Positions 40,085 through 49,003 of a DNA stretch of 64,000 bases are shown piece after piece (position 1 is the first letter of the stretch; each line of letters begins with the position of its first letter). The stretch spans positions 186,001 through 250,000 of the forward strand of contig NZ_LMDK01000018.1 in NCBI RefSeq assembly GCF_001425055.1, in the 5' to 3' direction. The notes below the pieces were generated by a model. It saw nothing but the letters and a program-made list of their open reading frames with translations, searched no databases and was not told the DNA's origin. Origin of the DNA: Pelomonas sp. Root1237. GTDB taxonomy: Bacteria; Pseudomonadota; Gammaproteobacteria; Burkholderiales; Burkholderiaceae_C. Both the position numbers and the translations under genes were made by a program.

Positions 40085-40765
40085 ATGCAAATCAAGACAA
40101 TCGTCGCCGCAGCAGCCCTGCTGGTTTCTGGTCTGGCCAGCGCCACCACGACGTTCAACGGTGGCGCCTACTCGGTCACCTACGACGAAACCACGACGAG
40201 CTTTGGTTCGATCAGCAGCTGGTTCGGTGGCGGTGGCGGTTTGGTCGGCTTCTCATGGTCGGTTGATCCGTCCGTGAATGTCACCAGCATTGGCGGCGCT
40301 CCTGCTTCGGCCACCTTCGCTGTTCCCGACTTCACGATCTGGGTCAACCCAGGCTACGCGCTGAGCGGCGCGCTCACGTCCAGCCTCGGCAATATCGTCT
40401 ATTTCCAGAGCGGCGTTGGCGCGACGACGTCGATCACGGCGACGGGCAGCATGTCGATTGACGGAGGCCCGGTTGTTGCATTGCCGGCTGGCGCCCTGAC
40501 CCAGACCCCGAGCTCGCCGTCCCTCGGCTTTTTCTCGGGCTCCACCAGCGTCCCGCTCGGAGGTTTCAGCAGCTTCGCAGTGACTGGCGCCTCGATCACG
40601 CTGAACGCCATGGGCGGCAGCTTCGCTGCCATCGGCGCCCAGCCGCAGAACAAGCTGAGTTTCGCGTTCACCGCAAACCCCGTGCCGGAACCCGAGACCT
40701 ACGCGCTGCTGCTCGCCGGCCTGGGCATGGTCGGCCTGCTGGCTCGTCGCCGCCAAATGCGCTGA
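40085..40765 (+). CDS. PEP-CTERM exosortase-sorted protein
   Basis: A 226-residue exported protein. The start is ATG 40085 (MQIKTIVAAAALLVSGLASA), which opens a clean signal peptide and is preceded by AGGGGAAG. The mature part is Gly/Ser/Thr-rich with no recognised domain. The C-terminus (about 198-226) is a textbook PEP-CTERM signal: VPEPETYALL, a hydrophobic helix LLAGLGMVGLLA and a basic end RRRQMR. Such proteins are processed by exosortase (EpsH/XrtA type) and usually end up in exopolysaccharide-associated surface structures. It stands between the glycogen operon and the convergent amylase operon; no exosortase gene is in the window. Confidence 0.9.
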   Translation: MQIKTIVAAAALLVSGLASATTTFNGGAYSVTYDETTTSFGSISSWFGGGGGLVGFSWSVDPSVNVTSIGGAPASATFAVPDFTIWVNPGYALSGALTSSLGNIVYFQSGVGATTSITATGSMSIDGGPVVALPAGALTQTPSSPSLGFFSGSTSVPLGGFSSFAVTGASITLNAMGGSFAAIGAQPQNKLSFAFTANPVPEPETYALLLAGLGMVGLLARRRQMR

Positions 40766-40786
40766 TCGGCTCTTGCCGAACGCAAC

Positions 40787-40810
40787 AAGGGCTCCGCAAG
40801 GAGCCCTTTT
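40787..40810. terminator. Bidirectional terminator between convergent genes
   Basis: AAGGGCTCC, loop GCAA, GGAGCCCTTTT: a strong 9-bp stem with T-run on the plus strand and a weaker one on the minus strand. It serves the PEP-CTERM gene and probably the converging amylase operon ending at 40815. Confidence 0.85.
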
Positions 40811-40814
40811 CCGT

Positions 40815-42644
40815 TCAGCGCGAGACTTCCAGGATCAGCGGGCTGCGCGCCGCCACCGTCAGCGTGGCGCCGAGGCTGAACTCCCGGTCACCGAGGACGT
40901 CGCGGGCACGGTCACCCGCGGCCACGCGCTCGCTGAAGCGGGACAGCGCCAGATTCACCGGCTCGGCGCTCTTGTTCAGCACGACCATGACGGTGCGGTC
41001 GGCTTCGTAGCGGAAGAAGACATGGCAGCCGTCCAGCGGTGCGTACTGCATCAGCGCGCCGTCGTGGATGGTGGTGGCGCCCTTGCGCCAGTTGAAGAGG
41101 CGGCGCGTCCAGTCCTGCATCTCACGCTGCTCGGCCGTCAGGCCCGCGCCGGTGAAGGCGTTGACGGTGTCGCCGGGCCAGCCGCCGGGCATGTCGGCGC
41201 GCACGCGGCCGTCGTCGCGCTCCACGGGGCTCTCGAGCAGGATCTCGCTGCCGTAGAACAGCTGCGGAATGCGCCGCGTGGTAGCGAGGTAGGCCAGCGC
41301 GATCTTGGTCAGGCCGACATCGCGCTTGAGCAGCGAAAACAGGCGCGGCGTGTCGTGGTTGCCGTCGAACAGCACGAGGTTGGCCGGGTCGGGGTAGACG
41401 AAGTCATGCGCCAGGCCCTCGTAGAGCTTGGTCAGGCCGGTGTGGGCGCCGTCGTCCTCGGTCAGTGCGGCCAGCAGATTGCCCTGCAGCGGGAAGTCCA
41501 TCAGGCTGGGTGCGTATGACACATAGCCGTCGTGGTTCTTCTTGCCGCGCTGCCAGTAGGACACGACGGCCGGGTGCGGGCTCCATTCCTCGCCGACGAT
41601 GTTCAGGCGCGGGTACTCCTGCATGACGCGGGCCGACCAGCGGGTCAGGAAGTCGCGGTCGGAGTAGGAGTAGGTGTCGGTGCGGATGCCTGACAGGCCG
41701 AAGCGCTCGACCCACCACAGCGTCATCTGCGTCAGATAGGTGGCCAGCTCGGGCCGGCGCTGGTTCAGGTCGGGCATGCCGGGAACAAACCAGCCATCGG
41801 TGAAGCGCAGGCGGTCGCTCGGCGACGCGTAAGGGTCCTGCAGCGTCATGCGCGCGTGGTGGGTTTCGGTGTATCCGGCTGGCCATTGGTTGACCCAGTC
41901 CGGCGCCGGCAGGTCGGCCATCCACCAGTGGCCGCTGCCGATGTGGTTGAGCACGATGTCCTGGATTACGCCGACGCCCTGGGCCCGAGCCTCGGTGGCG
42001 AAGGCGCCGAAGTCGTCGTTCGTGCCGAAGCGCGGATCGATCTTGTAGAAGTCCGTCGCCGCATAGCCGTGATAGCTGTACCTGGCGCTGTTGTTCTCGA
42101 CCAGCGGCGTCGGCCAGACCTGGGTGAACCCGAGCCCGGCGATATAGCCCAGGTGCTGGCGCATGCCGGCCAGGTCGCCGCCGTGGCGGCCGCCGGGGTC
42201 GTCGCGGTGGATGCCTTCCTTCATGTCGGCGGGCTTGCCGCTGCCGCCCTGGGCGAAGCGGTCCGGCACGACGAGATAGATGGCGTCCCTGGGGCCAAAG
42301 CCCTGGCGCTGCGCCGAGCCCGGCGCGCGGGCCAGCAGCGGGTAGCGCAGCGTCGTGCCGGCCACGTTCAGCAGCAGTTCGCCCGGCTTGGCGTCGGGGC
42401 TCACGTCGAGGTCGATGAAGAGGTAGTTGGCGCTGGTGGCGCGGTGGCTGCCCTTCAACCTCACGCCGGGGTAGGGCGCCAGCGTCGGCTGGGCGCCGGC
42501 AATGCCGCTGCCATGCAGCATCAGTTGCAGGGAGGTGTCGCGCATGCCGACCCACCAGTTGGGCGGTTCGACATGCTGCAGGCCGGCGGCCATCGTGTTC
42601 AGGCTCATCAACAGGGCGGTGGTCAGGGTGATCAGGGACTTCAT
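40815..42644 (-). CDS. Exported GH13 enzyme, cyclomaltodextrinase/neopullulanase-like
   Basis: A 609-residue exported enzyme with signal peptide MKSLITLTTALLMSLNTMAA. An N-terminal beta domain (about 20-125, LQHVEPPNWWVGMRDTSLQL through LLLNVAGTTLRYPLLAR) is the cyclomaltodextrinase N-domain. It is followed by the GH13 barrel starting DAIYLVVPDRFAQGG. Catalytic residues are in SGIRTDTYSYSD (Asp), NIVGEEWSP (Glu) and FDGNHDTPR (Asp). The RHGGDLAGMRQHLGYI segment is typical of SusA/neopullulanase-like enzymes. It likely shortens maltodextrins or cyclodextrins in the periplasm. The ATG at 42644 overlaps the stop of the upstream GH13 gene by 4 bp, so the two enzymes are co-translated. Confidence 0.92.
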   Translation of the reverse strand: MKSLITLTTALLMSLNTMAAGLQHVEPPNWWVGMRDTSLQLMLHGSGIAGAQPTLAPYPGVRLKGSHRATSANYLFIDLDVSPDAKPGELLLNVAGTTLRYPLLARAPGSAQRQGFGPRDAIYLVVPDRFAQGGSGKPADMKEGIHRDDPGGRHGGDLAGMRQHLGYIAGLGFTQVWPTPLVENNSARYSYHGYAATDFYKIDPRFGTNDDFGAFATEARAQGVGVIQDIVLNHIGSGHWWMADLPAPDWVNQWPAGYTETHHARMTLQDPYASPSDRLRFTDGWFVPGMPDLNQRRPELATYLTQMTLWWVERFGLSGIRTDTYSYSDRDFLTRWSARVMQEYPRLNIVGEEWSPHPAVVSYWQRGKKNHDGYVSYAPSLMDFPLQGNLLAALTEDDGAHTGLTKLYEGLAHDFVYPDPANLVLFDGNHDTPRLFSLLKRDVGLTKIALAYLATTRRIPQLFYGSEILLESPVERDDGRVRADMPGGWPGDTVNAFTGAGLTAEQREMQDWTRRLFNWRKGATTIHDGALMQYAPLDGCHVFFRYEADRTVMVVLNKSAEPVNLALSRFSERVAAGDRARDVLGDREFSLGATLTVAARSPLILEVSR

Positions 42645-44224
42645 GGCGCTTGCAAGCTGTAGATGCGCACCGAAAGCGGCTGCAGCGTGGCGGAGATGGC
42701 GCCCTTGGGATAGAGCGCCCGGGCATGCGCCGTCAGTTCGATGGTGGCCGGTGTGTCGCCGTAGTTGATGGCAACGAGGGCACGCTCCTTGCCCTGCACG
42801 CGCTGGAAGCTCCAGACGGCGCCGTCGACGCGGTCGGACTCGTAGCGGCCCAATGTCAGTGCCGGCGACGCGCGGCGCAGCGCGATCAGCTCACGGTAGA
42901 AGTTGAACAGCGAGCCGGCGTCGCGCTGCTGGCTTTCGGCGTTATGGGCACTGCGGTTCAGGGCCAGCGGGCGGAAGGGCTGGGGGTTGGTCGTGAAACC
43001 ACCTGCCGCGGTCCAGCTCATCGGCGAACGCAGCGGATCGTCACCCTTGCCGTCGATGCCAGCATGGCCGATCTCCTCGCCGTAGTAGACGAAGGGCGTG
43101 CCGGGCAGCAGCAGATAGCTCGCCGCGGCGAGCCGGTAGCGGGCTTCGTCGCCGTGCAGTTGGTCCCACACGCGTTGGCCGGTGAAGATGTCGTGGTTGT
43201 GCAGGAAGGTCGCCATCGTCGGCGACATGCTGCGGTAGTAGTCGGCCACCTTCTGCACCGCCGCAACCTCGCCCTTGGCAGCCTTGATGATTTCGTAGTT
43301 CTGGTTGAAGGCGAAGGCGCCGCCGCACAGCTCCGGCTTGCCATAGGCGATGGGCTCGGCCGTGGCCTCGCAGACGACGTAGCGGCCGGGGTAGCTCTTG
43401 ATGAGGTCCTGGAAGCGCTTGGTCAGCACGCGGCTTTCGGGCTGGTCGTTCCAGTCCTTGGCGTTGTTCTCGATGAGGTGAGGCACGGCATCCAGCCGGT
43501 AGCCGTCCAGGCCGCGGTTGAGCCAGAAGCGCAGCGAGTCCTCGTGGTACTGCACCACGGCCGGGTTGCGCATGTTGAAGTCGGGCATCTGCGGGCCGAA
43601 GGTGCCGAAGAACACGTCCGGCGCACCAGGCTTCGGCGCGGGCAGGTCCTTCAGTTCGCCGGGCCAGTCCCACGGCTTGGTGGCGGCGTCGTACCAGGGA
43701 TATTTGCCCCAGATGTCCCAGCCGGGGCCCGGCGCGGTATTCCAGACGAACCAGCTGCGCCAGGGGCTATTGCGGTCGGCCACGGCCTCTTGGAAGGGCG
43801 GGAATTGCCAGGACGCGTGGTTGATGACGTAGTCCATGACGATGGCGATGCCGCGCTTGTGCGCCTCGCGGATCAGCTCGTCGAAGTCGGCCAGCGTGCC
43901 GTACTGCGGTTCGATGGCGCGGAAGTCGGTCGTGGCGTAGCCGTGATCGTGATCGGAGCTGGCGGTGATGGGCATCAGCCACAGGCCGCTGACGCCGAGC
44001 TTCTTCAGGTAGTCCAGTCGCCGGGTCAGGCCTTTCAGGTCGCCGATGCCGTCGCCATTGCTGTCCTGGTAGCCGCGCACGAAGACTTCCATGAAGACGC
44101 CGTGCTGCCAGTTCGCGGGCAGGGCGCTGGCGCGCGGCTGGGGCGGTACCGGCCGTGTGTCGATCTGGGCTTGTGCCGTGGCCGCTGCGGCCAGTGCGAG
44201 GGTGAGCAGCAGTTGCTTTTGCAT
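42641..44224 (-). CDS. Exported GH13 alpha-amylase/alpha-glucosidase-like enzyme
   Basis: A 527-residue exported GH13 enzyme. I use ATG 44224, which begins a standard signal peptide (MQKQLLLTLALAAAATAQAQ). ATG 44266 in frame would add 14 basic residues and cannot be excluded; neither has a strong ribosome-binding site. The barrel begins GVFMEVFVRGYQDSNGDGIG, the calcium-site-like segment of oligo-glucosidases and some amylases. Catalytic residues are in DGYRLDAVPHLIE (Asp), VVCEATAEP (Glu) and LHNHDIFTG (Asp). The DSNGDGIGDLKGL motif suggests activity on short maltodextrins. It is the first gene of a two-enzyme operon; a degenerate operator copy lies 53 bp upstream of ATG 44224. Confidence 0.9.
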   Translation of the reverse strand: MQKQLLLTLALAAAATAQAQIDTRPVPPQPRASALPANWQHGVFMEVFVRGYQDSNGDGIGDLKGLTRRLDYLKKLGVSGLWLMPITASSDHDHGYATTDFRAIEPQYGTLADFDELIREAHKRGIAIVMDYVINHASWQFPPFQEAVADRNSPWRSWFVWNTAPGPGWDIWGKYPWYDAATKPWDWPGELKDLPAPKPGAPDVFFGTFGPQMPDFNMRNPAVVQYHEDSLRFWLNRGLDGYRLDAVPHLIENNAKDWNDQPESRVLTKRFQDLIKSYPGRYVVCEATAEPIAYGKPELCGGAFAFNQNYEIIKAAKGEVAAVQKVADYYRSMSPTMATFLHNHDIFTGQRVWDQLHGDEARYRLAAASYLLLPGTPFVYYGEEIGHAGIDGKGDDPLRSPMSWTAAGGFTTNPQPFRPLALNRSAHNAESQQRDAGSLFNFYRELIALRRASPALTLGRYESDRVDGAVWSFQRVQGKERALVAINYGDTPATIELTAHARALYPKGAISATLQPLSVRIYSLQAP

Positions 44225-44276
44225 GGTGTTCAGCAGGTGGCGGTGTGGACGAGAAAACTTGTCCATGAGGCAGTCA

Positions 44277-44291
44277 TGTAATCAAACTACT
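44277..44291. promoter_or_regulatory. TGTAG-N5-CTACA operator, copy 7 (degenerate)
   Basis: TGTAATCAAACTACT matches 8 of 10 arm bases and shares TCAAACTAC with copy 6. It lies just upstream of the minus-strand amylase operon in the divergent region with the first pullulanase. Confidence 0.45.
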
Positions 44292-44353
44292 TATCAATCT
44301 GATACCGAGCATAGCGACGACATTGGGTGATTCGCTAGCGGGATTTCGATGAA

Positions 44354-44368
44354 TGTAGTTTTGCTACT
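44354..44368. promoter_or_regulatory. TGTAG-N5-CTACA operator, copy 8
   Basis: TGTAGTTTTGCTACT matches 9 of 10 arm bases; 14 of 15 bases are identical to copy 2. It lies 26 bp upstream of the pullulanase ATG at 44394, which argues against the longer in-frame start at 44349. Confidence 0.6.
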
Positions 44369-44393
44369 ATTCAAAAACAACAAGGAGACCTTC

Positions 44394-47102
44394 ATGCCAT
44401 CTCGCCCCCTGCTGTGCTGCATGGCGCTGGGCCTGACGCTGATTGCCGGTGCAGCGTGCGCCAGCGATCTGGACGATTGCAATGCCGAAGTGCCGATCCC
44501 CGCACCTGCTGCGCGGCCGGCAGCCGAGGCCTATTGGCTGGATGCGCGGACCGTGCAGTGGCCGGGGCTGAAGCTGCAGGGCGGCGACCGCGTACGCCTG
44601 TATCACGCCCGGGCGGCGGGGCTGAAGGCGCCGGCTGGCGACAGGGTCACTGGTGCCGATGGCGCGGTCGAACTCGTGCTCGCCACGGCGGCGCTGCCGG
44701 CGCGATTCCGTTTCATCGGTGAGGGGCCGCGCTTCGCCATTGCGGGCGGCGCGGATGCCGCGGCCCTGCTGCGTGAGCAGTTGATGCTGGTGCACGAAGC
44801 TGCCGACGGCCGGGTCATCGGCGCGACGGGCCTGCAATTGCCCGGCGCCCTGGACGACCTCTATGCCGCGGCCGAGCGCGTGACGGATTTTGGCGCCCAT
44901 CCCGCCAAGGCGCAGACGCGCTTTGCCGTCTGGGCCCCGACGGCCCAGCGCGTGCTGCTGTGTCGCCATGCCGGACCCGAGTCGCCCGCGGTGGCGGTCG
45001 ATGCGATGCGTCTCGATGCCGCCATCGGTGTCTGGCGCGCCGAGCTGCCCGGCGACCTGAGCGGCCAGTCTTATCGTTACCTCGTCGACGTCGTCACGCC
45101 CACGCACGGTCGCGTACGCAACCTCGTCACCGACCCCTATTCGGTTGCGCTGACGGCCGACTCGCGGCTCAGCGTCGTCGCCGACCTTGCTGCCCCCGCG
45201 CTCAAGCCGCGTGGCTGGGACGCCTCGCCGCGCCCGACACGCGTGAGGCTCGCCACCGACCAGGTCATCTACGAACTGCATGTGCGCGACTTCTCGGTCA
45301 GCGACACGACTGTGCGGCCCGAATGGCGCGGCAAATACCTGGCTTTCACGCAAGGTGAGTCCAACGGCATGAAGCACCTCAAGGCGCTTTCCAAGGCCGG
45401 CCTGACCGACGTGCACCTGCTGCCGGTCTTCGACCTCGCCAGCGTGCCGGAGCGCGGCTGTATGACGCCGACGGTGCCCGACGCGCCCGCCGACGGCGAG
45501 GCCCAGCAGGCCGCCGTCATGGCCGTGGCGGCCGGCGACTGCTTCAACTGGGGCTACGACCCCTGGCACTTCAATGCGCCCGAGGGGAGCTATGCGACCG
45601 ATCCGCTGAAACGAGTCGTCGAGTTCCGGCGGATGGTCATGGCCCTGCACGGGGCGGGGCTGCGGGTCGGCATGGACATGGTCTACAACCACATGTCGGC
45701 CGCCGGCCAGGCCCGCAAGTCGGTGCTGGACCGCCTCGTGCCCGGCTACTACCAGCGGCTCAACGCCAAGGGCGAGATCGAGCGCTCGACCTGCTGCGAC
45801 AACACGGCCACCGAGCACCGCATGATGGCCAAGCTGATGATCGACTCGGCGGCGCTGTGGGTGCGCGATTACAAGATCGACTCGATGCGCTTCGACCTGA
45901 TGGGCCACCAGCCGCGCGAGGCGATGGAGAGGCTGCAAAAGCGTGTCAATGCCGAAGCCGGCCGGCCGGTGCAACTGCTGGGCGAGGGCTGGAACTTCGG
46001 CGAGGTGGGCAACGGCGCACGCTTTGTGCAGGCCTCGCAGCTGAGCCTGAACGGCAGCGGCATCGGCTCGTTCAGCGACCGCGGCCGGGATGCCGCACGA
46101 GGTGGCAGCGCAGGCGAGGGCGGCGACGACAGCGTGCGCAACCAGGGCTGGCTCAATGGCCTGGTGTACGCGCCCAATGCCTTGTCGAACGCGAAGCCGG
46201 AAGAGCTGCTGGCCGCCGCCGACATGATCCGTGTCGGCCTGGCCGGCTCGCTGCGCGGCTATGAGCTGACGACCTGGCGTGGCGAGACCAAGCGCCTCGA
46301 TGCCATCCTCTACGGCGGCGACCAGCCGGCCGGCTTCGCGTCCGAGCCGGGCGAGGTCGTCAACTACGTAGAGAACCACGACAACCAGACGCTGTTCGAC
46401 GTCAACACGTTGAAGCTGCCGCTGGCGACCAGCCGCGCGGACCGCGCCCGCGTGCAGATGCTGGGCGCTGCGGTGGTGGCTTTCAGCCAGGGCATTGCCT
46501 ACTTCCATGCCGGCCAGGACATCCTGCGCAGCAAGAGCATGGACCGCAACAGCTACGACAGCGGCGACTGGTTCAACCGGCTGGACTGGAGCTACAAGAG
46601 CAACCACTTCGGCACCGGCCTGCCGCCCAGGCAGGACAACTTCGGCAAGGACGGCCGCGACTGGGCGCTGGCCCGCGAGCGGCTGACCGATGGGGCCATT
46701 TCCCCCGGCCCGGCCGAGATCGCCTGGGCCCGCGACGTCTTTCGCGACCTGCTGCAGATCCGCGCCAGCACGCCGCTGCTGCGGTTGAGCAGCGCCGCCG
46801 AGATCAAGAAGCGGTTGAGCTTCCCCGGCAGCGGCCCAAGCCAGAACCCGGTGCTGGTGGCGACGCGAATCGACGGAAAGGGCCTGCCGGGCGCTGGCTT
46901 CAAAGCCGTGATGACGCTGATCAACGTCGCGCCGACGGCGCAGACGCTGAACCTCCCCGAGGAGGCCTCTGCCGTCTGGCGCCTGCACCCGGCGCAGCGC
47001 CATTCACAGGCGGCGGATCGGCGCGTGGCGCGCGAGGCCAAGGCGGTTCGCGGTGTCTTCGATGTGCCGGCCCGCAGTGCGGCCGTGTTCGTGCTGGATT
47101 GA
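44394..47102 (+). CDS. Secreted pullulanase-type alpha-1,6-glucosidase without CBM41
   Basis: A 902-residue exported GH13 debranching enzyme. The start is ATG 44394, with AAGGAGACC just upstream and a signal peptide ([20 protein letters not shown]). ATG 44349 would translate through operator copy 8 and is rejected. After a short linker it has the pullulanase N2-type domain (about 35-150, [16 protein letters not shown]), a CBM48 module (about 165-260, [13 protein letters not shown]), the barrel from [17 protein letters not shown] and a C-terminal domain. Catalytic residues lie in [15 protein letters not shown] (Asp), [11 protein letters not shown] (Glu) and [12 protein letters not shown] (Asp). 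It hydrolyses alpha-1,6 links in pullulan or branched dextrins. It is paralogous to the larger pullulanase at 49-52.6 kb but lacks that enzyme's starch-binding modules. Confidence 0.93.
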   Translation: MPSRPLLCCMALGLTLIAGAACASDLDDCNAEVPIPAPAARPAAEAYWLDARTVQWPGLKLQGGDRVRLYHARAAGLKAPAGDRVTGADGAVELVLATAALPARFRFIGEGPRFAIAGGADAAALLREQLMLVHEAADGRVIGATGLQLPGALDDLYAAAERVTDFGAHPAKAQTRFAVWAPTAQRVLLCRHAGPESPAVAVDAMRLDAAIGVWRAELPGDLSGQSYRYLVDVVTPTHGRVRNLVTDPYSVALTADSRLSVVADLAAPALKPRGWDASPRPTRVRLATDQVIYELHVRDFSVSDTTVRPEWRGKYLAFTQGESNGMKHLKALSKAGLTDVHLLPVFDLASVPERGCMTPTVPDAPADGEAQQAAVMAVAAGDCFNWGYDPWHFNAPEGSYATDPLKRVVEFRRMVMALHGAGLRVGMDMVYNHMSAAGQARKSVLDRLVPGYYQRLNAKGEIERSTCCDNTATEHRMMAKLMIDSAALWVRDYKIDSMRFDLMGHQPREAMERLQKRVNAEAGRPVQLLGEGWNFGEVGNGARFVQASQLSLNGSGIGSFSDRGRDAARGGSAGEGGDDSVRNQGWLNGLVYAPNALSNAKPEELLAAADMIRVGLAGSLRGYELTTWRGETKRLDAILYGGDQPAGFASEPGEVVNYVENHDNQTLFDVNTLKLPLATSRADRARVQMLGAAVVAFSQGIAYFHAGQDILRSKSMDRNSYDSGDWFNRLDWSYKSNHFGTGLPPRQDNFGKDGRDWALARERLTDGAISPGPAEIAWARDVFRDLLQIRASTPLLRLSSAAEIKKRLSFPGSGPSQNPVLVATRIDGKGLPGAGFKAVMTLINVAPTAQTLNLPEEASAVWRLHPAQRHSQAADRRVAREAKAVRGVFDVPARSAAVFVLD

Positions 47103-47106
47103 GGGC

Positions 47107-47160
47107 GCCGTTGGCGGGATTTGCAGCGGCGCGAACAAGCAACGATATTCCGCCAACGGC
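47107..47160. repeat. Inverted repeat downstream of the first pullulanase
   Basis: GCCGTTGGCGG (47107-47117) and its exact reverse complement CCGCCAACGGC (47150-47160) are separated by 32 nt. It begins 5 bp after the pullulanase stop. There is no T-run, so its role (terminator, mRNA end or insertion scar) is open. Confidence 0.5.
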
Positions 47161-47249
47161 TTCCGGTGAGACGCGACGACACGCTGGTGCGCGGGCTTGC
47201 CGGTTGAGGATTCAAGGAATGGGTCAACAGAGGTCAGGCGACGTCAACC

Positions 47250-48398
47250 ATGCAAGCTGCGCAAGATTTCGACAAGAACGTCCGCAGAAAGAAGATCCTT
47301 CTCAAATATACGACGCTTGTTTTTGTCGCGTATGCCATCACACAGATTGCGACTCTGGGGGCCTACCTTGCAGGAATTTCTTCGGTCAGGCTTCCTGAGG
47401 TCTTGCTCCTTGCGTCGATATCGCTAGGTGTTACGGCGATATTCCTGCTGTGGATCAGGCTGAAGAATGTAGCTACCAAGAAATTCGCCAACTTCGTCTT
47501 CTTCGGCCAGTTTGCCGTCTGGCTCGTCATGTATTCGGCCTGGTTTCTCGTTCTCAGGGAAGTACGCGGCGCTGCGCTGTTTTGCGCCCTGATGGCGCTG
47601 TCGTTTCTCTTGTCGAACGCAAACCTGATCCAGTCCCTCATCGTTACTGCCAGCGCGACATTGCTGCAGATGGCCGGCTCATATGTTGCAATCGTTCATC
47701 TGAAGCAGCCTGGATCACTGGGTGTCGAGATTTTCTACGCACTCTGTTTTCTCCCCGCCGCCCTTTTTATCTGCAATCTTTCCGACCAGTATGCCCGTCA
47801 AAGATCCGAGGTGAAGGCGGCGAAAAGCGCTGCTGAACAAAGCCGGGACGCTGCGCACCAGCTCAATGCCGAACTGGAAAAGGCATTGAAGATGGTGCAC
47901 GATATGTCGATTCATGACGAATTGACGGGCCTGTTCAATCGGCGCCATTTGATGGATGTGCTGTCCGTCGAGAAGAATCGCGCCGACCGCACCGGCCAGC
48001 TATTCTCAATCGTGGTTGTCGATATTGATCATTTCAAACTGGTCAACGACAGCTTTGGGCATCTCAAAGGAGATGAGGTGCTCAAGGAGGTGGCCAACGC
48101 ACTGCAAAAGACTTTGCGTGGCTGCGATTTTTCAGCGCGCTTTGGCGGAGAGGAGTTCATGATGATCCTGGGGCAGGCGGGTGCAGATGGCGCAAAGGCC
48201 TGCGCAGAGAGAATCCGTCGGCTGATCGAAGCCATCAGATTCCCCGGATTTGGAGATGACTTCAAGGTCACGGTGTCGATGGGGCTGACCGAGTATCGGC
48301 CGGTGGAAGACATATCGGAATCGATCTCGCGCGCAGACCAGGCGCTTTACCGTGCCAAGAATTCCGGCCGTAACCGCGTCGAATATGCGAAACGCTGA
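47250..48398 (+). CDS. Membrane-bound diguanylate cyclase (GGDEF)
   Basis: A 382-residue inner-membrane protein with about six hydrophobic helices in residues 18-180 (for example LLKYTTLVFVAYAITQIATL, VLLLASISLGVTAIFLLWI and EIFYALCFLPAALFICNL). A short coiled coil follows (SEVKAAKSAAEQSRDAAHQLNAELEKALK), then a C-terminal GGDEF domain. The active-site motif is intact as GGEEF (299-303). RGCD at 290-293 fits the RxxD inhibitory site for c-di-GMP feedback. DELTGLFNRRHL and VVDIDHFKLVNDSFGH are standard. It makes c-di-GMP, which often promotes exopolysaccharide and biofilm. The gene is visibly more AT-rich than all neighbours and sits alone between two pullulanase units, suggesting later acquisition. 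Confidence 0.93.
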   Translation: MQAAQDFDKNVRRKKILLKYTTLVFVAYAITQIATLGAYLAGISSVRLPEVLLLASISLGVTAIFLLWIRLKNVATKKFANFVFFGQFAVWLVMYSAWFLVLREVRGAALFCALMALSFLLSNANLIQSLIVTASATLLQMAGSYVAIVHLKQPGSLGVEIFYALCFLPAALFICNLSDQYARQRSEVKAAKSAAEQSRDAAHQLNAELEKALKMVHDMSIHDELTGLFNRRHLMDVLSVEKNRADRTGQLFSIVVVDIDHFKLVNDSFGHLKGDEVLKEVANALQKTLRGCDFSARFGGEEFMMILGQAGADGAKACAERIRRLIEAIRFPGFGDDFKVTVSMGLTEYRPVEDISESISRADQALYRAKNSGRNRVEYAKR

Positions 48399-48440
48399 AA
48401 CGCGCGGCAGCCAGGGCCTTTGATTTGAATGGTGCGCGAC

Positions 48441-48992
48441 TCAGCCGCGCCGGGTGCGGTGCCCATGCGCGCCGATCAGGCCGAGGCCCAGGAGCACCAG
48501 CGCCGCAGTAGCCGGCTCGGGCACGGTGCTGACGTCGAAGCTGAGATTGCCGCTGACCCACTGGCCCTCGGCGACGTTCAGCGCGAAGTCCTTGAAGCCC
48601 TCGCTGAACTCGATGCGCAGCTGGCCGTCGGCGCCAGCGCTGACGCCCAGGAGCGTCAGGTCAAGCGAGCCGGCGTAGCTGCCGCTGCCGCTGGTGCTGT
48701 CCAGGGCGCCCGGCGCGAAGGTGAACAAGTCCAGACCGCTGGAGTTGCCGAAGCTGAGCTGCATCTCCGACAACACGCTGGGCGCGAAAGCGTTCAGGTC
48801 CAGCGTCCAGGCCAGCGAGTTCAGTACCGCGTTGGCGCCGATGTCGATGAGCCAGACAGTGTTGCCCGCTTCGCCCAGCAGGTTGATGCTCTGCGCGCCG
48901 CTCACGTCGACGACGACGGGCGCGGCCTGGGCGGTGAGTCCGGCGAAAGCCAGGGTCGCCGCAGTGGCCAGGCGTTGGAGTTGCTTGTTCAT
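48441..48992 (-). CDS. PEP-CTERM protein encoded directly behind pullulanase
   Basis: A 183-residue exported protein with signal peptide MNKQLQRLATAATLAFAGLTAQA. A beta-rich middle (VWLIDIGANAVLNSLAWTLDL through RIEFSEGFKDFALNVAEG) looks like a small jelly-roll or cohesin-like fold without assignable family. The C-terminal sorting signal is VPEPATAALVLLGLGLIGAHGHRTRRG. The start lies 11 bp after the stop of the CBM41-pullulanase gene on the same strand, so both are probably one transcript. This pairing suggests a surface or exopolysaccharide-associated partner of starch degradation (inference). Confidence 0.88.
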   Translation of the reverse strand: MNKQLQRLATAATLAFAGLTAQAAPVVVDVSGAQSINLLGEAGNTVWLIDIGANAVLNSLAWTLDLNAFAPSVLSEMQLSFGNSSGLDLFTFAPGALDSTSGSGSYAGSLDLTLLGVSAGADGQLRIEFSEGFKDFALNVAEGQWVSGNLSFDVSTVPEPATAALVLLGLGLIGAHGHRTRRG

Positions 48993-49003
48993 GCCTTGGG
49001 TTC

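Noticed and set aside
44349-44393. Earlier ATG for the first pullulanase
   Set aside because: It lies 5 bp before an operator copy, so the operator itself would be translated; the later ATG has a ribosome-binding site and begins the signal peptide.
44367-47003. Open frame of 878 codons on the minus strand
   Set aside because: It is antisense to the first pullulanase; composition is that of a shadow frame.
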